Part shown: positions 6,986 through 13,908 of the stretch, piece after piece
How the letters are laid out: each line of letters starts with the position of its first letter
Position numbering within the stretch: the first letter of the stretch is position 1
DNA from: JBCCZC01 sp039188505
GTDB taxonomy: Bacteria > Pseudomonadota > Gammaproteobacteria > Xanthomonadales > SZUA-38
Length of the DNA stretch: 15,132 bases
Direction of reading: 5' to 3'
Assembly (NCBI GenBank): GCA_039188505.1
Contig: JBCCZC010000100.1
Span: 1 to 15,132, forward strand
Made by a program: the position numbers and the translations under genes
The notes under the pieces: model-generated
Databases searched by the model: none
What the model saw: only the letters and a program-made list of their open reading frames with translations
Told to the model about the DNA's origin: nothing

Positions 6986-7354
6986 CTATCTCCAGATGTA
7001 GCGGTCGGTGCCGCGATCGAGCAGGAAGTGATCGGTGCCGCGGTCCAGGAGCGCAAGGAACGTCACCATCGAATCGGTCAGCTGGAGCACCAATGTCGTG
7101 ATGCCCTCGCCGTCGGGCCGCGACTCTTCGATCAGGTAGATTTCAGTTCCGATCGTCAGGTTCTTTCCGATCGGGTTCGGCACGTCAGTCTCGACGCATT
7201 CGAATTCGGGCGTGGACGTGCTGACGCCCTCGTCTTCGAAGGCCTCGAGGTAGAGGTCAGTGAAGTTACCGAGGACCGTCCCGCCTTCGAACGTCGCCGA
7301 CACCGCAAATTCGGTCTCGTCGAAGAACAGGGAAAGGTCCTCGGTGAACGCCAT
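6986..7354 (-). CDS. Head-tail joining protein (FII-like) with C-terminal tandem repeat
   Basis: ATG at 7354 shares a base with the preceding TAA (TAATG). The 122-residue protein fits the lambda gpFII type of head-tail joining protein: FDETEFAVSATFEGGTVLGN (11-30) followed by a strand-rich core with PEFECVETDVPNPIGKNLTI and IYLIEESRPDGEGITTLVLQ. FII-like proteins form the last ring of the head connector, to which the tail terminator docks. Odd feature: the last 25 residues hold two copies of LLDRGTD (102-108 and 111-117, DNA 7031-7051 and 7004-7024) that are not part of the usual fold. Family assignment rests on motif layout and on position after the capsid gene. Confidence 0.78.
   Translation of the reverse strand: MAFTEDLSLFFDETEFAVSATFEGGTVLGNFTDLYLEAFEDEGVSTSTPEFECVETDVPNPIGKNLTIGTEIYLIEESRPDGEGITTLVLQLTDSMVTFLALLDRGTDHFLLDRGTDRYIWR
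7004..7051 (-). repeat. Two copies of a 21-base LLDRGTD-encoding repeat
   Basis: The copies at 7031-7051 and 7004-7024 both encode LLDRGTD and are separated by six bases (His-Phe). They lie at the end of the head-tail joining gene and look like a short tandem duplication kept in frame. Confidence 0.8.
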
Positions 7355-7509
7355 TACTTTGCCTTGGTCTTCGGTTCGTCGTAGGTCGCCACCCCGGCGC
7401 CCACGAGGTACCGGGCCGTTTCATCGTCGGTCGTCACCTTGCTTCCGGGCTTGCACTTCTTCCCTTCCACGCGGATTTCCCGATCGCCGATCTTGAGTTT
7501 CTTAGCCAT
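7354..7509 (-). CDS. Small 51-residue protein downstream of capsid gene
   Basis: The frame runs from ATG 7509 to TAA at 7354-7356, and the TAA overlaps the next start. It encodes MAKKLKIGDREIRVEGKKCK, then PGSKVTTDDETARYLVGAGV and ATYDEPKTKAK. The pattern of basic start, short strand, PG turn, charged helix with an Ala-rich segment, then a G-V strand resembles small proteins found near capsid genes in many siphophages (the DUF7210-like type), but this is pattern memory only. No strong Shine-Dalgarno is visible; instead a stable hairpin lies nine bases upstream, which may influence its translation. The tight join to the FII-like gene supports it as real. A role in head completion or decoration is a guess from position. 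Confidence 0.78.
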   Translation of the reverse strand: MAKKLKIGDREIRVEGKKCKPGSKVTTDDETARYLVGAGVATYDEPKTKAK

Positions 7510-7517
7510 GATTGGAT

Positions 7518-7541
7518 CGGAGCCCCGTTGCCGAGGCCCCG
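7518..7541 (-). promoter_or_regulatory. Stable RNA hairpin with GCAA tetraloop after the capsid gene
   Basis: On the transcript the left arm CGGGGCCUCG pairs with the right arm CGGGGCUCCG, enclosing the loop GCAA: ten pairs, two of them G-U. It lies entirely in the 44-base gap between the capsid stop and the next start. No U tract follows, so it is unlikely to be an ordinary intrinsic terminator. GNRA-capped stems of this kind can stabilise an upstream mRNA end, guide processing, or limit translation of the next gene. Which of these applies is unknown. Confidence 0.6.
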
Positions 7542-7553
7542 CCTATATGATGA

Positions 7554-9356
7554 TTACGCCGTGTCGGCGAGGACGAACGAGCCCGGGTGACGAACGGCGA
7601 AGTCGAGCGTCTGAATCGCTACGACACGGGTGATCCGCGCCGCGCTCTGGCTGTAGACATCCACGAGGATGTCCAGGCCGCCCCACATTCCCATCATCAG
7701 GCTGGAGAAGTCGCCGTAGAACCAATCGTTCCCCGCAACCTGCGTGGATGCGATGGCGCGATAGCCGTTGACCTCGTTGCCGGTCCAGATGAACTGGCCC
7801 GAGCCCGAGTCCTTCGTCGTGGTCTTCGCCGTGCCGCGCTGGCTAAAGCTCGTGAGATACGCGGGCGAACCGCCCAGAGCGTTGGCCGTCGCAACGGTGG
7901 ATTCCAGGCTCACGATTTCCGCCCAGGTTGCGGCCGCCGCTGCCAGCGTCACCGACCCGATTCCGGACGTGTTCGCGATGCCGGTCGGCTGGCCCGACGA
8001 GCCCGTGCCGTAGAGGCCCACCCGATCGATCTCGAGACCTATAACGCGCGCGAGGTCGTTGCGGACGAATGCCTCGGCGTCGACCGTGCTCTGAAGCATG
8101 AACTGCCGCGAGTATTCGGAAAGCGCGCCGACGTTCTTAGGCGTCATAGTCACCTGGCCGGTGCCCTGCGTGCTGTCGGTGATTGCGGTCGTGTCGTTCG
8201 CCAACCAATAGGCCGTTGCTGCGCCCGTCTGCTTGGGAATCGCGACGTCGCCCTCGAGGCCCATCATGTACGAGATGCCGGCGCGATCAAGTGCGAGGTT
8301 GTTGCGCAGCATGTCGATGAAGGAATCCCCGCGGAGATCTTCGCCGATGAACTCAGCACCGGTGCCCGAACCACCTTCGGTAAGGTCCCGCTTGTGCGTC
8401 AGCACATCGTGCGGGATGCGGAAGCCGGCGCCGCCTGCAGCCTCGCTGCATTCGAACTCGAACGCTGCCGCCTGCTGTGCCTTGCGGTCGTTCGGATCGG
8501 CAAGGGCGCGGATAGCCCGCATGAACGAATAGTTTTGGCGCTCGCCGTTCGACAGGCCGATGGACGGATCCGGAACCTCGATGGCCCGCGTCTCGGGCAT
8601 CTCGTTCAGGTAGGCGGCGCGGAACTCGTCGACAGACTTCCCGTCTTCGATGAACCGCTGCGCCATCTCCTGAGCGCCGGGGAGCTTGGCGCCCATGGCG
8701 TTGAGCTCGCGGATGCGATGGGTTTCGGCCTTGCGGGCCTGGTTGGCCGCGCGCTCTTCGATCGCCTGAACGTCGACGGTCGGGGCGGGCTCCGGCTGCA
8801 CTGCCGGCGTTTGTTCCTGCGTCATGAGTGTTTCGCTCCTCGTAAGGGTAATGGGATGAAGCTCGGAGTCGTTGGCCCTACCAACGCCCACGGAAACGTC
8901 AGCCGGCACGGAAACGATCGAGAGCTCGTAGGGCTCCCAATCGACAACCCGAAACCGGCGGCTCGATTCCTCGTGAGCCTTGAAGATCTGGTAGCCGACA
9001 CTGACGTTGCTTCGGATGCCGTCGACCACATCCCGGAAAACCTCGTCAGCGCGCGCGCTCTTGCCAAAGCGCACTGTTGCCCGCCCCACGCGGTCCCCGC
9101 TGATCTCGACGCTTTCGACCACACCCACAACGTCGGACGGGTTGTGATCGACCAGAACCGGCCCCGACGACGTCAGGCGACCAAGCCGGACGGAATCTAA
9201 ACCGTGATCTAGAATTTCCTCGCCGAAAGCCCGGTCAACGGGCGTTTCCGACGAAAAGCTGAGCGAAACCGTCCGGTTTTCGCGGTCGATCTGCTCAGTC
9301 GTTACTTGCGCTGTCCGATACAGGATCGGTAGCTTCGGATTCTGGTGGAGTTCCAT
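7554..9356 (-). CDS. Prohead protease-major capsid protein fusion (HK97 type)
   Basis: One 600-residue frame joins two normally separate proteins. Residues about 20-165 are an S78-family prohead protease, with likely catalytic His71 (in LVDHNPSDVVGVV), Ser119 (in IRSNVSVGYQIF) and an acidic residue near 141-144 (in WEPYELSIVSVPAD). Residues about 180-265 are a charged, helical stretch that could act as the scaffolding delta domain. Residues about 270-600 are an HK97-fold capsid protein, with typical SEAAGGAGFRIPHDVLT, the YGTGSSGQPTGIANT loop and a C-terminal QTLDFAVRHPGSF. The protease would cut the chain during head maturation. ATG at 9356 has AGAGG nine bases upstream and overlaps the portal gene by 62 bases. 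An in-frame ATG (codon 178) with AGGAG upstream could give capsid alone. Confidence 0.93.
   Translation of the reverse strand: MELHQNPKLPILYRTAQVTTEQIDRENRTVSLSFSSETPVDRAFGEEILDHGLDSVRLGRLTSSGPVLVDHNPSDVVGVVESVEISGDRVGRATVRFGKSARADEVFRDVVDGIRSNVSVGYQIFKAHEESSRRFRVVDWEPYELSIVSVPADVSVGVGRANDSELHPITLTRSETLMTQEQTPAVQPEPAPTVDVQAIEERAANQARKAETHRIRELNAMGAKLPGAQEMAQRFIEDGKSVDEFRAAYLNEMPETRAIEVPDPSIGLSNGERQNYSFMRAIRALADPNDRKAQQAAAFEFECSEAAGGAGFRIPHDVLTHKRDLTEGGSGTGAEFIGEDLRGDSFIDMLRNNLALDRAGISYMMGLEGDVAIPKQTGAATAYWLANDTTAITDSTQGTGQVTMTPKNVGALSEYSRQFMLQSTVDAEAFVRNDLARVIGLEIDRVGLYGTGSSGQPTGIANTSGIGSVTLAAAAATWAEIVSLESTVATANALGGSPAYLTSFSQRGTAKTTTKDSGSGQFIWTGNEVNGYRAIASTQVAGNDWFYGDFSSLMMGMWGGLDILVDVYSQSAARITRVVAIQTLDFAVRHPGSFVLADTA
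8823..8840 (-). promoter_or_regulatory. Possible internal ribosome binding site and ATG within the protease-capsid gene
   Basis: AGGAG (plus-strand CTCCT at 8836-8840) stands ten bases before an in-frame ATG (8823-8825), codon 178. This start would give a 423-residue product with the delta-like region and the whole capsid domain but no protease. The site falls exactly at the join between the two domains. Spacing is slightly longer than ideal, and use of the site is inferred. Confidence 0.5.
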
Positions 9357-10806
9357 ACGGAATTGCCTCTGGGTTAATTCCCATCTCGGACAGGATTCGG
9401 GTTTCGTCTGCTATTTCCTGCCAGACCTCGAGCGGGTCGAATCCGGCATCGCGGAGGATTTGGCTGCGCGACGTGATGCGCATTGCCAGGGCATTAGCGT
9501 TGGTCTGTGATTCCTTGAGCGGATCCACAGCGCCCCATCTGCGAGGCTGCCAGCTGTGCGGAAACTCTGCCGTTCCGACTGCAAACGGCACCGCTACCTG
9601 ATTCGTCAGGCTCGCACCCATCAGCCAACGCTCGTAAATCGGCGTGCAGAAGTATGTGATCATCCACTTCTGCAGGGACATCCAGATTTCCCGCTCTTCG
9701 TGGGCGCCGTGACGCATCGAAGAGAAGTTCACGTCCGAAAGGTCGTTCGCAAGCGTGTTGTACGAGACTCCCAAACCCGACGCGGCGCCGCGCAGGCTGG
9801 CGCTTACGAAGTCCTTGAATGCCGTTGACGGATGGTTCGGGTTGAACTCGTGGACTTTCGACCCGTGGGGGATGTGCTCGAAAGCCCCCGGCTCGGCCTC
9901 ACTGACCAAGTCGTCGTAATCGCTCGCCGAACCGTCACCATCCCAGCCGTCGCCGCTGTTGTTCCGCTCGATGAAGGCCATCTTCGAAGAGCCGACCTGT
10001 GACGCGACTAGTTCGGTCTCCTCGTAGTCAACGAGCATGTTCATCCGCAGCATTGCCGACGCCATCCACGGGAAACCCCGGCCCTGGCTCACTTGCTCAG
10101 AGATGAAGCAGTGCAGCATTTCCGATGCCGGAATCCGCAGCAGGCGTGTGTTCGTGCGGTACTGCTCCCGGCGAGAGCTGGTGCGCTGGTAGTACGCCAC
10201 CGGCCGGCCAATGCTGTTGTATTCGATTCCCTGGAAGACCTGATGGCCGTTCTTGGCGGTGAACTTCAGATCAGTCGGGATCGTCTCCGAATCCAAAAAC
10301 TGGAGCTGAAAGCCGAACGGACCACGCCTACGAAAACGGACGAAGCACTCGCCATCAACCGCAACGGTCTGAATGAACATCCGCTGGCAGTCCCACCACG
10401 AAAGCCGACCTGTCGCATCGGCGTTCCCGGGCCGACCCCAACGAATGAATGCCTGCTCGATGTCGGTGTTATCTGCGACGTCGAGCTTGCCCTGCCTATC
10501 TCGCAGGCGGGATTGAAGGGCGATCCCGTTATGTCCGACCACGTGAGCCCGAGCCATATGGATGAACTTGCGCCCGTAGTCGTTATTCAGCGACAGATCA
10601 CGCGAGCGCGCCCTGATCCGCGAAAGGTGCTGCTCGAGCCCCTTGTCTAGCGGCGCGGGCGAACTGGTCCAGCCGTGAGTCTGGTTGCTCTGCTGGCCCG
10701 CCTTGAAGCTGCGCCGGGGCATTCGCGCCAGTTGGCCCAGCGATTGACCGGACTTCGGCTTCTTGCCTGCGCCAGAGGTTCGCTGGTAGCTCTCGTAGCT
10801 GGGCAT
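9295..10806 (-). CDS. Portal protein (lambda gpB family)
   Basis: The 503-residue protein matches lambda-type portals, which form the twelve-subunit ring through which DNA enters and leaves the head. Visible landmarks: RARSRDLSLNNDYGRKFIHM (65-84) followed by HVVGHNGIALQSR; the WWDCQRMFIQTVAVDGECFV strand region (137-156); RIPASEMLHCFISEQVSQGR then GFPWMASAM (224-252); and SLRGAASGLGVSYNTLANDL then SDVNFSSMRHGAHEERE (337-373), one of the best conserved parts of the family. Length is a little below lambda gpB (533). ATG at 10806 shares one base with the previous stop (TGATG). The last 62 bases overlap the protease start. The C-terminal tail is acidic and Ser/Pro-rich. No internal protease domain is fused to it; that role is in the next gene. 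Confidence 0.95.
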   Translation of the reverse strand: MPSYESYQRTSGAGKKPKSGQSLGQLARMPRRSFKAGQQSNQTHGWTSSPAPLDKGLEQHLSRIRARSRDLSLNNDYGRKFIHMARAHVVGHNGIALQSRLRDRQGKLDVADNTDIEQAFIRWGRPGNADATGRLSWWDCQRMFIQTVAVDGECFVRFRRRGPFGFQLQFLDSETIPTDLKFTAKNGHQVFQGIEYNSIGRPVAYYQRTSSRREQYRTNTRLLRIPASEMLHCFISEQVSQGRGFPWMASAMLRMNMLVDYEETELVASQVGSSKMAFIERNNSGDGWDGDGSASDYDDLVSEAEPGAFEHIPHGSKVHEFNPNHPSTAFKDFVSASLRGAASGLGVSYNTLANDLSDVNFSSMRHGAHEEREIWMSLQKWMITYFCTPIYERWLMGASLTNQVAVPFAVGTAEFPHSWQPRRWGAVDPLKESQTNANALAMRITSRSQILRDAGFDPLEVWQEIADETRILSEMGINPEAIPYGTPPESEATDPVSDSASND

Positions 10807-11342
10807 CAGTACGTCGCCTGGAAGCGTCGGGTTCGAATGCGGTTGCGATTGCCCAACCCTTGGGCGAGCCGATCGGCATTCTGTTCGTCGCGGTATTTGC
10901 GCTCGTACTCAGACTTGAGCGCCAACAGATCCGGCATCGGGGTCAGCGTCAGCGATCGGCCGCTAGGCAAGCTGTACGACTCTTTGCTGCCCGTGGCACG
11001 CCGTTCGATTTCCGCCTCGATGATGTCCAGCGTCCGCTTGACGTGGCTGCGCCCGTCGGCCGCGCCGGACTCGAAGTTCGGGGTGACCTCGATGCTTCCG
11101 GTCTGGATCGTGAACCGGTCCGAACCGTCCGAAACGCTGAGCTGATAGCTGTAGTCTCCCGCAGCCCAAGCCGACGTATCGGCGCTGAAGACATGGGTCG
11201 TTCCGTCAGCCGTCGACGTCGCCGTTTGCTGCGCCGATGCGTTGACGATTGCCAGTGTCGCCGTCCACGTCGGCGCCGGATGGTCAGGCGAGTCGATGCG
11301 GGCCGCCAGTGTGTCTCCGGCAGCGATCTTTGCTGGAATCAT
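10806..11342 (-). CDS. Ig-like domain joined to gpW-like head-tail connector domain
   Basis: ATG at 11342 has GGAG just upstream inside the terminase gene's end. The protein is 178 residues in two parts. Residues 1-90 look like a small beta sandwich (GDTLAARIDSPDHPAPTWTA at 9-28, AWAAGDYSYQLSVSDGSDRF at 58-77). Residues 98-178 are helical at first (SHVKRTLDIIEAEIERRA), then YSLPSGRSLTLTPMPDLLAL, then a second helix and an Arg-rich end with NRNRIRTRRF. That helix-strand-helix layout, the place between the terminase and portal genes and the basic C-terminus match lambda gpW, which closes the portal after packaging (68 residues in lambda). The N-terminal domain is extra and could face outward. 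Family assignment of both halves is by pattern. Confidence 0.72.
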   Translation of the reverse strand: MIPAKIAAGDTLAARIDSPDHPAPTWTATLAIVNASAQQTATSTADGTTHVFSADTSAWAAGDYSYQLSVSDGSDRFTIQTGSIEVTPNFESGAADGRSHVKRTLDIIEAEIERRATGSKESYSLPSGRSLTLTPMPDLLALKSEYERKYRDEQNADRLAQGLGNRNRIRTRRFQATY

Positions 11343-11348
11343 GGGCTC

Positions 11349-13271
11349 CTACCGCCTCGCGCCAAACCTGCTCCGGCGCTTTCCTCGTTGGATTCGGTTG
11401 ATCTGCTTTTGCAGAACATCCACGGACTGCTTGCTGTTCACGTCCAGCGGAGGTTCCGGCACTGGGTCCGGTTCATCCTCCGCATGTTTGGTCAGCGCCG
11501 CCCAGACCGGGTTGAGAATCTGCAGCGCGGCGTAGGCGTACACGCGACAATCGAGTGCCTCGTTCCTGGCTCTAACCTTCTTCCAGACGTACCGCTTGAA
11601 GCCGCGCACGTATCGGATTTGCCGTTGCTCCGCGGTCAGCTGCTCGAAGTATTCGGCCGGCAGCCCGGTCGGAAAATGCACCGCGTTCGGGCCAGGCACT
11701 TCCTGACCGAGGGCGCTGAAGAATCCCGCTTTGATCGAGTCGACCCCGAGCGCGAACATCTTCGGCGGCTTCGGGCCCTTCGTCCGGGGCTTTGCCTCGG
11801 TTGCCGTCGGCCGTGATTCGCCGTCGTAGCCCTTCACTGCGTAAAAGCGCCGGCCGAACCGCTTGGCCGTGTAGCGGTAGACGTCGTCTGCCAGGTAGCC
11901 CGAGTCGATCGCCGCGGCGACGATCTCGAGAGTTGATCCGCTGGCGTGCTCGTACTTCCGAGTCATCAGCCACTGGTCTAGGCGCGTCCATTCGGCCTCA
12001 ACCGACGGATCCGCCGTGATCTGGTGGTGCTCGATCAGCCAGGATTCGCCGTTCTCCGCCCAGCCCCAGACCGAGATTTCGAACCGATCCTGCTGCACGT
12101 CGATTCCGGCGGTCAGCAGAACGACGCCGAGCGGCACGAGCGCCTCGTAGATCTCCGCGCGACTAGCGAGCCCTTCCGGCTCGATCTCCTCGATTTCGCC
12201 CGACGCCGTCTCGCCCAGCGTCGTGTTGGTGAAGGTCACGAGCTCCTCGTGGTTGTCCTTCACGCGTTCGTACGTCTTGAAGATCTCCGACCATGTCGAC
12301 CAGGGCGAATAGAACTCGCTGATCGCGAAGCCCGCGATGCCGTCGAATTCGGCCGTAGCCCGCCATTCGTGGCCGCGCAGCATAGCCGCCTTGTCCTTTT
12401 CGAACGCCAGCCCGCCGCAGTGCTTGCAGATCCAGGCCGGGTCGTCGAGCGTCCCGGCTTCGGTGTAGTCGAAGTCTTCGAAAACCAGCACCGAATGCTC
12501 GCCACAATGCGGGCAAGGTACGAAGCACTTCCGCTGATCCGAGCGCTGATACTCGCGGTCTATCCTCGAAACGCCGTCGAGTGTCGGCGTGGAACCCATC
12601 AAAATCTTGCGATTCCAGAAGGTCCGCGTTCGCTTGATGCCCAGCGCGACCGGGTCGCCCTCTGTCCCCGCGCTCGGCGGGTATCGGTCAACCTCGTCGA
12701 ACAGGGCAACCCGGATCGGCCTCGAGGCAAGTCCGGCAGCACTGTTCGCGCCGGCAATCGTCAGGTGGCCGCCTGGGAATTTCTTGTGGAGCAGCGTGTT
12801 CTCGCCGGACTTTGACCCGACTGCACCGAACAGCCCCGTCAGGACTTCGGAGTCTCGCACCATCGGCGCGACACGGTCCTTCGAGAACGCCTGACCCATC
12901 TCCAGCGTCGGTTGCACGCACAGAATCGGGCTCGCGTCCTGATGTGCGAAGTAGCCGATGACGTTTAGTAGAATCTCGGTCCAACCGACTTGCGCAGACT
13001 TCTTGCAGACGACGGCGTTCACGGCTGGATCGCTCAGGGCGTCCATGATCCCGCGCTGGAACGGCGCCCGATCGGTGGACCACTGGCCTGGCTCGGCGCT
13101 CGACTCGCTCGACAGCTTCCGGTAGGCGTCCGCCCACTCGCTAACGGTCAGGTCGGGGGGCGGCGCCAGCTTCCGATCGAGATCACGCAGCCTCGAGCGA
13201 TACGCCGCTCGCGAGCTCTGCCAACGCTTCTCGACAGGCTCGGTCAATCTCTGTTCTGCGTTCGTTGACAC
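11349..13271 (-). CDS. terL: Terminase large subunit (GpA family)
   Basis: The 640-residue motor and nuclease cuts concatemeric DNA and pumps it into the prohead. It shows the GpA layout: N-terminal LTVSEWADAYRKLSSES (41-57); a Walker A-like loop KKSAQVGWTE (90-99); Walker B ALFDEVDRYP (189-198); the STPT coupling motif (227-230); a zinc-binding pair CPHC (253-256) and CKHC (282-285); and a nuclease domain with acidic residues in TAGIDVQQDRFEI (Asp391), AAIDSGY (Asp456) and RNEALDCRVYAYAAL (Asp574). The length is close to lambda gpA (641). The start is GTG at 13271, with GAGGG five bases upstream, giving an 89-base overlap with the small subunit gene. GpA-type enzymes usually act on cos sites. 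Confidence 0.96.
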   Translation of the reverse strand: MSTNAEQRLTEPVEKRWQSSRAAYRSRLRDLDRKLAPPPDLTVSEWADAYRKLSSESSAEPGQWSTDRAPFQRGIMDALSDPAVNAVVCKKSAQVGWTEILLNVIGYFAHQDASPILCVQPTLEMGQAFSKDRVAPMVRDSEVLTGLFGAVGSKSGENTLLHKKFPGGHLTIAGANSAAGLASRPIRVALFDEVDRYPPSAGTEGDPVALGIKRTRTFWNRKILMGSTPTLDGVSRIDREYQRSDQRKCFVPCPHCGEHSVLVFEDFDYTEAGTLDDPAWICKHCGGLAFEKDKAAMLRGHEWRATAEFDGIAGFAISEFYSPWSTWSEIFKTYERVKDNHEELVTFTNTTLGETASGEIEEIEPEGLASRAEIYEALVPLGVVLLTAGIDVQQDRFEISVWGWAENGESWLIEHHQITADPSVEAEWTRLDQWLMTRKYEHASGSTLEIVAAAIDSGYLADDVYRYTAKRFGRRFYAVKGYDGESRPTATEAKPRTKGPKPPKMFALGVDSIKAGFFSALGQEVPGPNAVHFPTGLPAEYFEQLTAEQRQIRYVRGFKRYVWKKVRARNEALDCRVYAYAALQILNPVWAALTKHAEDEPDPVPEPPLDVNSKQSVDVLQKQINRIQRGKRRSRFGARR

Positions 13272-13656
13272 TCATTCCCTCGATAAGCGGCGCGATCTTG
13301 GCCCCGATCCCGAGGACTCGTGCCCGCATGTTTGCGTCGCGCGCCGCCTGGTCCGCGATGACCTCTTCGATGACCAGGAGCTCGCCGCGCGCCTTCATCA
13401 GCTCAAGCTCGGCCATGGCGGCTTCTGCAGCGATCTTCCGGCGCCGCGCTTCCTCGTAGTCCGTGAAGTCGATCGAGCCAAGCGCGTCCTCTCGGATAGC
13501 AGCCTCGCGCCACTCGTAGACCTCGACTGTGTCGAGCTTCCAGGGCGTGCCCTTGCCGCCACGCTGGATGACCGGGGCGCCCTTGTTCACCCACGCCTTG
13601 ATCGTGTTGAGCTGGACGCCGAAAAACTCAGCGCACTCAGACAGGTTGACTTGCAT
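13183..13656 (-). CDS. terS: Terminase small subunit (Nu1-like)
   Basis: I start the gene at ATG 13656, with GAAGG seven bases upstream; the longer frame from 13764 adds a Ser/Arg-rich segment with no resemblance to the family. The 157-residue product opens with MQVNLSECAEFFGVQLNTIK then AWVNKGAPVIQRGGKG, close to the winged helix-turn-helix of lambda Nu1 (VNKKQLADIFGASIRTIQNW). Residues 1-50 would bind the packaging start site, residues about 60-105 form a charged coiled coil (REAAIREDALGSIDFTDYEE), and the C-terminus should contact the large subunit. Its end overlaps the terL start by 89 bases. The two subunits form the holoenzyme that recognises and cuts the DNA. Confidence 0.92.
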   Translation of the reverse strand: MQVNLSECAEFFGVQLNTIKAWVNKGAPVIQRGGKGTPWKLDTVEVYEWREAAIREDALGSIDFTDYEEARRRKIAAEAAMAELELMKARGELLVIEEVIADQAARDANMRARVLGIGAKIAPLIEGMSVNERRTEIDRACREALAELASGVSLEAA

Positions 13657-13831
13657 CTCTAAGCCTTCGGGCCTCAGCGGTCGCGTGGGCGAGTGCTGCC
13701 GCATCATCAAGCTCAAGCAGCAGGTCGTCGCGCGTCGTGCCGCAGACCGCCTCGAACAACTCATCGAAGGCGTCCATGGCCACGTCCCGCTCCCTCAACA
13801 CTTCGATGAGGCGGTTGTCGTTATCACTCAC
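13637..13831 (-). CDS. Small acidic ORF upstream of terminase small subunit
   Basis: This 64-residue frame starts with GTG at 13831 and overlaps the terS start by 20 bases. It reads MSDNDNRLIEVLRERDVAMD, then AFDELFEAVCGTTRDDLLLE, then an Ala-rich helix. It is acidic and predicted to be all helix. No clear Shine-Dalgarno stands before the GTG (only a weak AGAAAG). Support comes from the gap it fills, its overlap with terS and a protein-like composition. An ATG at codon 19 is an alternative start. I do not recognise a family. Confidence 0.55.
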   Translation of the reverse strand: MSDNDNRLIEVLRERDVAMDAFDELFEAVCGTTRDDLLLELDDAAALAHATAEARRLRDASQPV

Positions 13832-13851
13832 TTTCTGGACCGGGGAGTCTA

Positions 13852-13881
13852 GGAAAATTCTGCGCGGCGCTTCGCCCGCAG
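13852..13881 (-). terminator. Candidate intrinsic terminator between the Z-like gene and the terminase genes
   Basis: On the transcript CTGCG-GGCG, a three-base loop AAG, then CGCC-G-CGCAG form a nine-pair stem with one bulged G, followed by AATTTT. It lies in the 77-base gap 13832-13908, which holds no gene. The U tract is short, so efficiency may be low. No clear sigma70 promoter is visible just downstream. Confidence 0.5.
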
Positions 13882-13908
13882 CGCTCTCGACTCAGAAGGA
13901 CCCGTACA

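Noticed and set aside
6982..7056. N-terminal extension of the fibre-like protein
   Set aside because: It would read through the end of the head-tail joining gene in another frame; ATG 6981 has GGAG at proper spacing.
7510..7553. Intrinsic terminator after the capsid gene
   Set aside because: The stem is strong but no U tract follows, and connector genes needed for assembly lie directly downstream, so I list it as a hairpin of unknown role.
7587..9200. 537-codon open frame on the plus strand
   Set aside because: It is antisense to the protease-capsid fusion, whose protein is clearly real; the antisense translation shows no domain or motif.
13657..13764. N-terminal extension of the terminase small subunit
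   Set aside because: The extra 36 residues are Ser/Arg/Cys-rich and unlike Nu1, while ATG 13656 has a good ribosome binding site and starts precisely at the conserved winged-helix domain.
13832..13908. Definite cos site
   Set aside because: A GpA-type terminase suggests cos packaging and this gap is a possible place, but no cohesive-end or Nu1-binding repeat pattern can be recognised by eye.
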